A DNA stretch of 5,293 nucleotides, from NCBI GenBank assembly GCA_900548565.1, contig URKV01000123.1, positions 1 through 5,293 of the forward strand, written 5' to 3'. Each line of letters starts with the position of its first letter. Within the stretch, counting starts at the first letter, position 1. The translations under genes were made by a program, and so were the position numbers. Positions 1-5,246 of the stretch are shown piece after piece. A model generated the notes under the pieces. The model saw nothing but the letters and a program-made list of their open reading frames with translations, was not told the origin of the DNA and made no database searches. Source of the DNA: an uncultured Collinsella sp. GTDB taxonomy: Bacteria; Actinomycetota; Coriobacteriia; Coriobacteriales; Coriobacteriaceae.

Positions 1-115
1 TGCGGTAGCGCGAGATAAAGGGGATGGTGTTGCCCTCGTCGATGAGCTTGACGGCCGCCTCGATGTTGGCGGCCTTAAGGTTGAGCTCGCGGGCGAGCTG
101 GGCGGTCAGGTCCAT
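1..115 (-). CDS. tex: Tex-type S1 RNA-binding protein, N-terminal fragment
   Basis: This is the first 38 codons of a gene that runs off the left edge of the window. The product begins MDLTAQLARELNLKAANIEA and continues with IDEGNTIPFISRYR. The latter matches the hallmark N-terminal segment of Tex proteins (LDEGNTVPFIARYRKE in Enterobacteria). Tex is a cytoplasmic nucleic-acid-binding protein with an N-terminal helical region, a YqgF-like nuclease fold, helix-hairpin-helix modules and a C-terminal S1 domain, implicated in transcription and RNA metabolism. Only the start of the helical region is visible here. The ATG at 115-113 is supported by an AGGAAG ribosome binding site at 125-120, four bases upstream. 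The gene lies downstream of the Gfo/Idh gene in the same direction, but a terminator at 191-228 separates them, so it is probably its own unit. I found no convincing promoter in the 75 bases between. Identification rests on a short but distinctive stretch. Confidence 0.85.
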   Translation of the reverse strand, partial: MDLTAQLARELNLKAANIEAAVKLIDEGNTIPFISRYR

Positions 116-119
116 GGGA

Positions 120-125
120 CTTCCT
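120..125 (-). promoter_or_regulatory. Ribosome binding site of tex
   Basis: AGGAAG on the minus strand, separated by four bases from the ATG at 115-113. It fixes the start of the Tex fragment. Confidence 0.7.
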
Positions 126-190
126 GTCTGTGAGTACGTTACAGGTGCATGAGCCACCCAGTCTACCACCCGCCCGCGCGTTGCGGCTGC

Positions 191-228
191 AAAGAAAAGC
201 CCCGCGGGCAGGAGGCTGCTCGCAGGGC
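191..228 (-). terminator. Rho-independent terminator of the dehydrogenase/transporter operon
   Basis: On the minus strand GCCCTGCG (228-221) pairs with CGCGGGGC (206-199) over 8 bp with one G-T wobble. After a single A-C mismatch, an inner GCAG/CTGC stem of 4 bp closes a 4-base loop. The stem is followed immediately by TTTTCTTT (198-191). This is a textbook intrinsic terminator placed 74 bases after the stop codon of the Gfo/Idh/MocA gene, so it ends the three-gene transcript before tex. The rest of the gap (229-301) shows no gene. Confidence 0.85.
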
Positions 229-301
229 AAAGAAGAGGGGTTTATTTGTGACGGACCGAGGGGCTCGGCATGGGGTTTCTGCCGCGGCCGCTCTTAAGGC
301 A

Positions 302-1342
302 TTACAACTCGACGAGCTGACCGGTCTCGGCGGCCTCCTTGATGGCGTTAAGCAGCGTGAGCGTCTTGACGTTGTCGGCGGGGGTCACGACGGGCTCGAC
401 CTCGCGGCGGACGACCTTCACAAAGTGCTTGAGCTGCATCTTGTGCGGCAGTGCCGGGTCGACGGCCGGAATCTCCATCTGCAGCGGCTTGTGCCAGTTG
501 GAGGCGCCGTCGTAGGAGAACTGGTGCAGGCGGGGCAGCGACAGGGCGCCCTTGGTACCGCCAATAAAGTAGGCATCGGCGTCGAAGGGGCGGTACTGCG
601 GGTCCTCGCGAGCAGTCGCCTCCCAGTTCCAGGGGCTGGCGGTGGCGTCGGAGATGGTCATGCTTGCGAGCGCGCCATCGGCAAAACGGACGTTGACCAC
701 GGCGGAGTCCTCGGTCTCAAAACCGCGGGCGGCGCTGGACTGCATGCCCTGGACGGCGACGGGCTCGCCCAGCAGGTAGCGGAGCAGGTCGACGTCGTGC
801 ACCAGGTTGACCAGGATCGGACCGGCACCCTTCTTGCGACGCCACTCGACATCGAAGTACTCGTCGTTCTTATAGATCATGTAGTGGAAGCTCGACACGG
901 TGAGCTTGCCCAGCTCGCCGGACTCGATAATCTCCTTGGCCTTGTTCACAAACGGGTTGTGGCGACGGTGCTGACCCACGAGCACGGGCACACCGGCGGT
1001 CTCGGCCTCGGCGGCGAAGGCCTGGGCATCCTCGAGGTCGTTGGAGATCGGCTTTTCGACCAGCGGCACGATGTTGCGCTTGATGGCCTCGCGGGCAACG
1101 CCCAGATGCAGGTCGTTGGGGGTGGCGATGATGACGGCCTCGGGCTTGACCTCGTCCATCATCTGGGCGGGATCGGTGTAAAACGGCACGCCGGCGGCCT
1201 CGGCCGTGGCGCGGGCGCCCTCAAAGGCGTCGGCGATGGCGACGAGCTCGGCCTCGGGCTCCTCGGTGACAAAGCGGATGTGGTTGCGGCCCATGGCGCC
1301 GGCGCCGATAACGGCAATGCGGACGGGGTTGAGCTCAGACAT
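302..1342 (-). CDS. Gfo/Idh/MocA family NAD(P)-dependent oxidoreductase
   Basis: A complete protein of 346 residues, the usual length for this family of sugar, polyol and inositol dehydrogenases, acting in the cytoplasm. The N-terminal Rossmann domain carries the dinucleotide-binding loop GAGAMG at residues 13-18, after the strand VRIAVI. The family EKP motif is at 96-98 (LVEKPIS); its Lys97 is the usual catalytic/cofactor residue. The C-terminal alpha/beta domain contains NLVHDVDLLRYLLGE at 179-193, where His182 is the likely catalytic histidine. The usual Asp four residues before it is replaced by Val178, with Asn179 next to it, so this belongs to the NLxHDxD-type branch. The ATG at 1342 has an AAGGAG ribosome binding site at 1353-1348. 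It is the last gene of the operon, 69 bases after the transporter stop and followed by a strong terminator. The family assignment is secure. The substrate is unknown; a hydroxyl or carbonyl group on a sugar-like or cyclitol-like compound is an inference only. Confidence 0.93.
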   Translation of the reverse strand: MSELNPVRIAVIGAGAMGRNHIRFVTEEPEAELVAIADAFEGARATAEAAGVPFYTDPAQMMDEVKPEAVIIATPNDLHLGVAREAIKRNIVPLVEKPISNDLEDAQAFAAEAETAGVPVLVGQHRRHNPFVNKAKEIIESGELGKLTVSSFHYMIYKNDEYFDVEWRRKKGAGPILVNLVHDVDLLRYLLGEPVAVQGMQSSAARGFETEDSAVVNVRFADGALASMTISDATASPWNWEATAREDPQYRPFDADAYFIGGTKGALSLPRLHQFSYDGASNWHKPLQMEIPAVDPALPHKMQLKHFVKVVRREVEPVVTPADNVKTLTLLNAIKEAAETGQLVEL

Positions 1343-1347
1343 TTCGA

Positions 1348-1353
1348 CTCCTT
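1348..1353 (-). promoter_or_regulatory. Ribosome binding site of the Gfo/Idh/MocA gene
   Basis: AAGGAG on the minus strand, five bases upstream of the ATG at 1342-1340. It is a near-consensus site that gives this gene its own strong translation start, even though it is the third gene of the presumed operon. Confidence 0.8.
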
Positions 1354-1371
1354 AATACTGGTGACCGGTGG

Positions 1372-1404
1372 AATGCGACAAAGGGACTGTCCCTTTGTCG
1401 CATT
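1372..1404. repeat. 33-bp perfect inverted repeat between two operon genes
   Basis: Two 16-base arms, AATGCGACAAAGGGAC (1372-1387) and its exact reverse complement (1389-1404), flank a single T. As RNA this folds into about a 15-bp hairpin with a three-base loop on either strand. There is no T tract on the minus strand after it, so it is not a standard terminator. It starts 8 bases beyond the transporter stop codon (1414-1412), within the 69-base gap. Elements built on GGGACTGTCCC recur in many Coriobacteriia and Firmicutes genomes (recalled, not checked) and resemble REP-type palindromes mobilised by single-stranded transposases. A role in mRNA 3'-end protection or in lowering downstream expression is possible. 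Confidence 0.85.
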
Positions 1405-1411
1405 GGTACAA

Positions 1412-2668
1412 CTAGGCGGACTTCTTCTTGCTGTCGGAGACCATCATGTAGACGGTGAGCACGACGGCGATGGCGGCGATCACAATGGCGCCGTAGAAGG
1501 ACTGCTGGTAGGCGGCGCTGCCGGCCTCGGCGTGATACAGCACGGCGGTGATGGGCTGGCTGATCCAGGTAGAAGCGGCGTAGCCCAGGAACATGATGCC
1601 GTAGTTGACGCCGATGTTGCTGGTACCAAAGGCGCCACCGGTGAGCGGCGGGTAGATGACGAGCAGGGCGCCAAAGCTAAAGCCGAGCAGGGCGAGTGCC
1701 ACAAAGAACATGCTCTGCGTAAAGCTCATCGACATGATGACAAGCGCGACGATGGTGACGACAAGGCTGATGAGCAGCGACTTGTAGGCGCCGAGCTTGT
1801 CGATGATCTGGCCAAAGGACAGACGGCCGACCAGGTTGGCGCAGGTGTTGACGGAGACCACCACACCGCCGAGGGCGACGGCCGCGGCGCTCGTGGGGTC
1901 GGCGAAGAGCTGGACGGCGGCGATGGAGGCAACCTTGCCCACGAGCAGGGTGCCGGCGGTGGCGGCGCAGGCGAAGGTGACGATGAGGACCCAGAAACGC
2001 GGGGTCTTGACCATCTCGCCCGGGGTGAGGTCGCCGAAGGTGCCGGCGTGTGCGCCACCCTTGGGGGCCTCGAAGCCCTCGGGCAGCCAGCCGGCCTCGG
2101 GGGCCTTCAGGAACAGGGCGGAGGCGGCGATCGTCACAAAGAAGATGACGCCGAGTGCCTTGAGGGCGCCAAAGATGCCCAGGCTCGGGATGAGCAGCGA
2201 GGCGAGCACCGGGGACAGCACGGCGGGACCGGCGGTCGAAGCGGCCAGGGTGATGCCGGAGGCGAGACCCTTCTTGTCGATGAACCACTTTTGGCCGGTG
2301 GTGAGCGCCGGGTTGTAGCCCAGGCCGTTGCCGATGGCGGCGACGAGCGAGAACCACAGGTAGAACTGCCACGGCTCGGTGACGGTGCCGGACATGAACC
2401 AGCCCAGGCCGTAGCACACGGCGGCGGCGATCACGACGTTGCGGGGGCCGATCTTATCGGAGATGCGGCCGGCGAAGATGCCCGTCACGGCCATGATGGT
2501 CTGAAAGACCGGGAAAGCCCAGGTAAGGGCGCTGGACCACTCGGGGTAGACGGCGAGCAGGTTCTTGCTCACGACGGAATACAGCGCGATGGAGCTGATG
2601 AAGAACATGGTGACGCACGCGGCGGAAAGCACGACGGCGCGACCCTTGTTGGAGTTGGTGGAAGCCAT
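1412..2668 (-). CDS. MFS transporter, oxalate/formate antiporter (OFA) family type
   Basis: A complete 418-residue inner-membrane protein with the hydrophobic pattern of twelve transmembrane helices: six before and six after a hydrophilic central loop at about 190-225. The MFS signature of loop 2-3 is seen as GRISDKIGPRN (67-77), with a weaker counterpart GRLSFGQIIDKLG at 281-293. KWFIDKKGLASGI (127-139) and YPPLTGGAFGTSNIGVNYGI (339-358) are typical of the OFA family (oxalate:formate exchangers, lactate and related organic-acid carriers). Helix 11 (about 355-378) contains no lysine, whereas OxlT needs Lys355 there, so oxalate is unlikely as substrate. The ATG at 2668 is preceded by a modest AAAGAG site (2678-2673). 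The gene sits between two dehydrogenase genes, suggesting it carries their substrate or product. The fold and broad family are well supported; the substrate is unknown. Confidence 0.9.
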   Translation of the reverse strand: MASTNSNKGRAVVLSAACVTMFFISSIALYSVVSKNLLAVYPEWSSALTWAFPVFQTIMAVTGIFAGRISDKIGPRNVVIAAAVCYGLGWFMSGTVTEPWQFYLWFSLVAAIGNGLGYNPALTTGQKWFIDKKGLASGITLAASTAGPAVLSPVLASLLIPSLGIFGALKALGVIFFVTIAASALFLKAPEAGWLPEGFEAPKGGAHAGTFGDLTPGEMVKTPRFWVLIVTFACAATAGTLLVGKVASIAAVQLFADPTSAAAVALGGVVVSVNTCANLVGRLSFGQIIDKLGAYKSLLISLVVTIVALVIMSMSFTQSMFFVALALLGFSFGALLVIYPPLTGGAFGTSNIGVNYGIMFLGYAASTWISQPITAVLYHAEAGSAAYQQSFYGAIVIAAIAVVLTVYMMVSDSKKKSA

Positions 2669-2691
2669 GGGACTCTTTCTAATCGATGCGG

Positions 2692-2722
2692 GGGAGGGGC
2701 GGGCACGCCCGCGGAGCCTCCC
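2692..2722. repeat. GC-rich stem-loop between the dehydrogenase and transporter genes
   Basis: GCGGGC (2699-2704) and GCCCGC (2707-2712) form a perfect 6-bp stem around AC. They are embedded in an outer 6-bp stem GGGAGG (2692-2697) with CCTCCC (2717-2722). The whole structure fills the 66-base gap between the short-chain dehydrogenase and the transporter. It is not followed by a T run on the minus strand, so it is more likely an RNA-processing or stability element, or a partial attenuator, than a terminator. Confidence 0.55.
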
Positions 2723-2734
2723 TGTCAGGCTGGT

Positions 2735-3616
2735 TTACTGGTCAGTCGGCTTTGCGACGCCGGACTCGTCGGACCAAAGCTCGACGCCCTTGTTCTTGAG
2801 GTAGTTGTCGGCAAAGGCGCGGCGGCCGCCGGGCTTGGCGGTGAGGTCGCCCATCATATTGGAGAAACCGCCATCGACCTTGATGGCGTCTCCGGTGGTA
2901 AAGTCCGAGCGCGTGGACGCCAGGAACATGACGGCGTTGGCGATATCGCTGACCTCGCCGATGCGGCGCGTGGCGATGAGACGGCTGCGGCTCTTCTCGA
3001 CCTCGGGGTCGGCGTAAAAGCTCGCCGACATGGGGGTCTTGACAAAGCAGGGCTCGACGCAGTTGGAGCGCACACCGTAGGGGCCCCACTCGGCAGCCAG
3101 CATCTTGGACATCATGTTGACGCCCGCCTTGGTGGAGCTGTACACGCCCGAGAACGTTTCGGGGGAGTGACTGGCGACGGTGGAGATGTGAACCAGGCGG
3201 CCCTGGCCGGCCTTGATCATCTCGCGACCAAAGCGCTGCGAGGTGATGAAGTAGCCGGTGAGGTTGACGTTGATGACCTCGTTCCAGTCGGAGAGCGGCA
3301 GGTCCTCCATGGCTGCGAAGCGCAGGATGCCGGCGGTGTTGACGAGAACGTCGACGCGGCCGAAGTCGGCGATCGTGGCGTCGACGGCGGCCTGAACCTC
3401 GGCCTCGTCGGTGGCGTTCATCTTGTAGCCCTCGGCGTGGATGCCAAACTCGGCGGCGAGGTCGGCGGCCGCGGTCTTGACCTTCTCCTCGTCCAGGTCG
3501 AGCAGGACGACATTGGCGCCGTTGCGGGCGAACTCGCGGCAAATCTCGACGCCCATACCGCCGAGTGCGCCGGTCACGGCGCAGACATCGCCCTCGAGCT
3601 TAAGCCAATTGCTCAT
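2735..3616 (-). CDS. Short-chain dehydrogenase/reductase (SDR), classical type
   Basis: A complete 293-residue cytoplasmic oxidoreductase. The Rossmann motif TGxxxGxG is at 15-22 (TGALGGMG). Asp40 at the end of the second strand (VVLLDLDEE) points to NAD(H) rather than NADP(H). NTAG at 93-96 replaces the usual NNAG, Asn118 lies in INVNL, and the catalytic pair is Tyr159/Lys163 (YSSTK). The residue 13 before the Tyr, normally the catalytic Ser, is Thr146, preceded by Ser145. The typical end KVDGGFSN is at 246-253, followed by an extra tail of about 40 residues (RRAFADNYLKNKGVEL and on), longer than the usual 250-residue family members. The ATG at 3616 has the site AAGGGAAG at 3630-3623. It is the first gene of the minus-strand operon and divergent from the LysR gene. 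It presumably oxidises or reduces a hydroxyl/keto group of the compound handled by the cluster. Hydroxysteroid, polyol and hydroxy-acid substrates are all open. Confidence 0.93.
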   Translation of the reverse strand: MSNWLKLEGDVCAVTGALGGMGVEICREFARNGANVVLLDLDEEKVKTAAADLAAEFGIHAEGYKMNATDEAEVQAAVDATIADFGRVDVLVNTAGILRFAAMEDLPLSDWNEVINVNLTGYFITSQRFGREMIKAGQGRLVHISTVASHSPETFSGVYSSTKAGVNMMSKMLAAEWGPYGVRSNCVEPCFVKTPMSASFYADPEVEKSRSRLIATRRIGEVSDIANAVMFLASTRSDFTTGDAIKVDGGFSNMMGDLTAKPGGRRAFADNYLKNKGVELWSDESGVAKPTDQ

Positions 3617-3622
3617 AGGAAC

Positions 3623-3630
3623 TTCCCTTC
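3623..3630 (-). promoter_or_regulatory. Ribosome binding site of the SDR gene
   Basis: AAGGGAAG on the minus strand, six bases before the ATG at 3616-3614. It supports that start. Confidence 0.65.
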
Positions 3631-3643
3631 TTGTGCCTCCCAG

Positions 3644-3668
3644 TGGGTCGCTCCCATTAACCGACCCA
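3644..3668 (-). promoter_or_regulatory. Leader stem-loop upstream of the SDR gene
   Basis: On the minus strand TGGGTCG (3668-3662) and CGACCCA (3650-3644) form a perfect 7-bp stem with an 11-base loop. It lies in the predicted 5' leader of the operon mRNA, between the proposed transcription start (about 3679) and the ribosome binding site (3630-3623). No T tract follows, so it is not a terminator. It could protect the 5' end or affect translation; its function is unknown. Confidence 0.5.
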
Positions 3669-3685
3669 TGTGGTTTTCGCTGGTT

Positions 3686-3714
3686 ATCGTATGCTTTACA
3701 TTTGCGCAGGTGAA
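3686..3714 (-). promoter_or_regulatory. Candidate promoter of the SDR-transporter-dehydrogenase operon
   Basis: On the minus strand TTCACC (3714-3709) and TACGAT (3691-3686) are separated by exactly 17 bases. Each hexamer matches 4 of 6 positions of the sigma-70-type consensus. The predicted start is near 3679, giving a leader of about 62 bases. A weak promoter that relies on an activator is consistent with LysR control. The assignment is from pattern only. Confidence 0.5.
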
Positions 3715-3723
3715 TTGCATATT
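3695..3723 (+). promoter_or_regulatory. Candidate promoter of the LysR gene
   Basis: TTTACA (3695-3700, 5 of 6 to TTGACA) and CATATT (3718-3723, 4 of 6 to TATAAT) are 17 bases apart. The predicted start is near 3730. It overlaps the minus-strand operon promoter face to face, as is usual for divergent LysR regions. TAGAAT at 3727-3732 is an alternative -10 box but lacks a well-spaced -35. Confidence 0.4.
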
Positions 3724-3732
3724 TGTTAGAAT

Positions 3733-3755
3733 GGTGTTAACCGTAGGTTTACACC
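3733..3755. promoter_or_regulatory. Probable LysR operator (23-bp imperfect dyad)
   Basis: GGTGTTAACC (3733-3742) and GGTTTACACC (3746-3755) are inverted copies with a single mismatched pair around a GTA centre at 3744. The centre lies 65 bases upstream of the predicted operon start (3679), the classical position of a LysR recognition site. It is about 14 bases downstream of the predicted lysR start, which would allow autorepression. The exact T-N11-A core is not met because the mismatch falls on that pair; the symmetric T/A pair here is T-N13-A (3737/3751). Binding by the adjacent regulator is an inference. Confidence 0.6.
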
Positions 3756-3771
3756 GTGCGATGCAGTTTAT

Positions 3772-3783
3772 GCTCAATTGAGC
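3772..3783. promoter_or_regulatory. 12-bp perfect palindrome in the divergent control region
   Basis: GCTCAATTGAGC is a perfect palindrome 16 bases from the 23-bp dyad, upstream of the lysR start codon. It may be a second protein-binding site. No regulator can be assigned, and a 12-bp palindrome could arise by chance. Confidence 0.35.
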
Positions 3784-3838
3784 GCGTAACCTGCGAAAAC
3801 GACCCCCTGTGGCGCCATGTTGCCACGGGCGCGAAAAC

Positions 3839-3843
3839 AGGAG
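3839..3843 (+). promoter_or_regulatory. Ribosome binding site that sets the GTG start of the LysR gene
   Basis: AGGAG sits six bases before GTG 3850-3852. No comparable site precedes the ATG at 3817, which lies in a small GTGGC/GCCAC inverted repeat (3809-3813 and 3822-3826). Confidence 0.75.
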
Positions 3844-3849
3844 ATTGAC

Positions 3850-4728
3850 GTGTACGATCGACGACTCGAGGCCATAGCGGCCGCCGCGGAGCTGGGAAGC
3901 TTCTCGCGCGCCGCGGCAAAACTGCGCGTGTCGACCCCAGCACTTGTCAAACAGGTGTCGGGCTTTGAGGCCGAGTTTGGCATCACATTGTTCGAGCGCT
4001 CGCATTCGGGCGTCAAGGTGACGCCGGCGGGGGCGCTGCTGGTGGACGACGCGCGCTCGATTATGCGCCAGTCCGAGGATGCGCTGCGCCGCGCCCGACG
4101 CGCGGCGGGCGATGGCGGTGCCGTGCGCCTGGGTGTGTCGATGATGTGCCCGGGGCGCCAGACGCTGTCGATGTGGTCGGGCATCCACGATCTGGAACCG
4201 TCTCTGCGATTTGAGATCGTGCCGGTAAGCGATCTCTATGACGAGCGCGAATCCGTCATGCGCAGCTTGGGCCGCGAGGTGGATGTGGTGCAGTCGAGTT
4301 TTTCTACCCCGCGCTGGGGCGACGCCTGCCAAAAGCTTCGCATCGTTAACGTGCCGTTTTATATCGACGTGCCGCGCACGAGCCCGCTGGCGCGCAAGAC
4401 ACGCATTACGGTCGCCGACTTGGAGGGCATGCGCCTGCGCGTGCTCCGCCACGGCAACGACGCTATGGACAGCCTGCGTATCGATCTTTTGGCAGACGGC
4501 GGCGTGGACGTGATCGATGTGGATAACTTCGACTTTGCGCTCTTTAACGAAGCCGAGGAAAAGGGTGACGCGGTGCTCACCTGCGGCGCGTGGTCGGGGG
4601 TACACCCGGCCTTTGTGGGCGTGCCGTTCCTGTGCGGCCGCGAGGTGCCGGTCTTTCTGCACTACCCGCTCGAGCCCGCCCTCCAAGTACAAAAATTCGT
4701 CAACGCCATGGCCCAACTCCTCAACTAG
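3850..4728 (+). CDS. LysR-family transcriptional regulator
   Basis: A 292-residue DNA-binding regulator, typical LysR length. I choose the GTG at 3850, preceded six bases upstream by AGGAG (3839-3843), over the in-frame ATG at 3817, which has no ribosome binding site and would add 11 atypical residues. From the GTG the protein begins MYDRRLEAIAAAAELGSFSR, the standard LysR opening. The winged helix-turn-helix occupies about residues 1-60 (AAAKLRVSTPALVKQVSGFE, then ITLFERSHSGVKVTPAG) and is followed by the linker helix (about 60-88). The periplasmic-binding-protein-like effector domain starts at AVRLGVSMM (91-99). It is divergent from the SDR-transporter-dehydrogenase operon, with a dyad in the shared region, so it very probably controls that operon in response to a substrate or intermediate and represses itself. 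Family certain, ligand unknown. Confidence 0.93.
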   Translation: MYDRRLEAIAAAAELGSFSRAAAKLRVSTPALVKQVSGFEAEFGITLFERSHSGVKVTPAGALLVDDARSIMRQSEDALRRARRAAGDGGAVRLGVSMMCPGRQTLSMWSGIHDLEPSLRFEIVPVSDLYDERESVMRSLGREVDVVQSSFSTPRWGDACQKLRIVNVPFYIDVPRTSPLARKTRITVADLEGMRLRVLRHGNDAMDSLRIDLLADGGVDVIDVDNFDFALFNEAEEKGDAVLTCGAWSGVHPAFVGVPFLCGREVPVFLHYPLEPALQVQKFVNAMAQLLN

Positions 4729-4933
4729 CTAATTTGGGACGGGTTTTTGACTACTTTTGCCGCCCTGCCTGTCCGATGATTTTTCTGGGACGGGGATTAA
4801 TAATCATCGCCAAATTGACTACCCTGATTAAGCTCTGCCCCAAAGGCTGCACCAAGTCTGCGGCTCTTGGCCCATATGGTAGAGTTGACCACTGCGTGCT
4901 ACCTGCACTTTTGCCATTTGGGGGAGTGAACTT
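4729..4933. other. 205-base intergenic region with short repeats
   Basis: No gene is apparent between the LysR stop and the sensor gene. TGGGACGGG occurs twice in direct orientation (4735-4743 and 4786-4794), each next to T-rich sequence. A perfect 8-bp inverted repeat CGATGATT (4774-4781) / AATCATCG (4802-4809) encloses the second copy in its 20-base loop. A small CCAAG/CTTGG inverted repeat is at 4852-4856 and 4866-4870. No convincing terminator for lysR was found. Confidence 0.6.
4877..4885 (+). promoter_or_regulatory. Candidate extended -10 promoter of the sensor gene
   Basis: TGG-TAGAGT resembles an extended -10 element (TGn plus a hexamer with 4 of 6 matches). It would place the transcription start near 4892, about 42 bases before the GTG start. 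No good -35 box is present 17 bases upstream, so this is weak. Confidence 0.25.
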
Positions 4934-5246
4934 GTGAATACTTCTGTCGCCAAGAAGGCCGGCCAGGCGGTGCGCCTGCTCATGATGGTGCTCACGGCAG
5001 TTCTCATCTTCTTCTTCATCAATGTTATGCTGCTCGTCTCCGATATCCAGGGCACGGCGCGCGTGGTCAACTACGCCGGTCTGGTGCGCGGTACCACGCA
5101 GCGCATCGTTAAGCTCGAGGACGCGGGCCAGCCTCAAGATGACCTGCTCAAAGCCGTGGATTCATACATCAACGGTTTGCGTTACGGAAGTGACGACCTC
5201 AACCTCGTCCGTCTCGACGACGATGAGTATCAGGCAAAGATGGCCG
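4934..5246 (+). CDS. Membrane sensor/signal-transduction protein, N-terminal fragment
   Basis: The first 104 codons of a gene cut by the end of natural sequence. The GTG start at 4934 has GGGGGAG at 4920-4926, seven bases upstream. Residues 1-12 are short and basic, and about 13-36 form one transmembrane helix (VRLLMMVLTAVLIFFFINVM). A presumably extracytoplasmic sensor segment follows. Its pattern VVNYAGLVRGTTQRIVKLEDAG, then LRYGSDDLNLVRLDDDEYQ, resembles the PilJ-like input region found at the N-terminus of membrane histidine kinases, diguanylate cyclases and chemotaxis transducers in gut Firmicutes and Coriobacteriia. The output domain lies beyond the break, so its type cannot be told. 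An open frame continues to a TAG at 5293, but residues 105 (partly) to 119 (SYTHLTLPTILRV) are translated sequencing adapter and must not be annotated. It is not clearly linked to the LysR cluster. Confidence 0.75.

Noticed and set aside
1372..1404. Inverted repeat as an intrinsic terminator of the transporter gene
   Set aside because: No T tract follows the stem on the minus strand. Only 69 bases separate the genes, and the strong terminator comes after the next gene.
2735..3616. Assignment of the SDR as a bile-acid or steroid hydroxysteroid dehydrogenase
   Set aside because: Gut Coriobacteriia do encode such enzymes, but nothing visible here separates a steroid substrate from a sugar or polyol one, and the neighbours (OFA-type carrier, Gfo/Idh/MocA) do not point to steroids.
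149..3781. A 1210-codon open frame on the plus strand
   Set aside because: It lies antisense across all three minus-strand genes, which have clear families, starts and ribosome binding sites. Its protein is low-complexity, rich in Gly, Asp, Ala and His, with no recognisable domain. Long antisense frames of this kind are a by-product of GC-rich codon bias.
3613..4716. A 367-codon minus-strand frame opposite the LysR gene
   Set aside because: It overlaps the LysR gene and the divergent promoter region, has Arg/His/Ala-rich composition without domain signals, and is explained by GC codon bias.
4712..4748. Possible terminator after the LysR gene (CCCAA at 4712-4716, TTGGG at 4734-4738, then TTTTT)
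   Set aside because: The stem is only 5 bp with a 17-base loop, begins inside the coding region, and the T run starts five bases after the stem.
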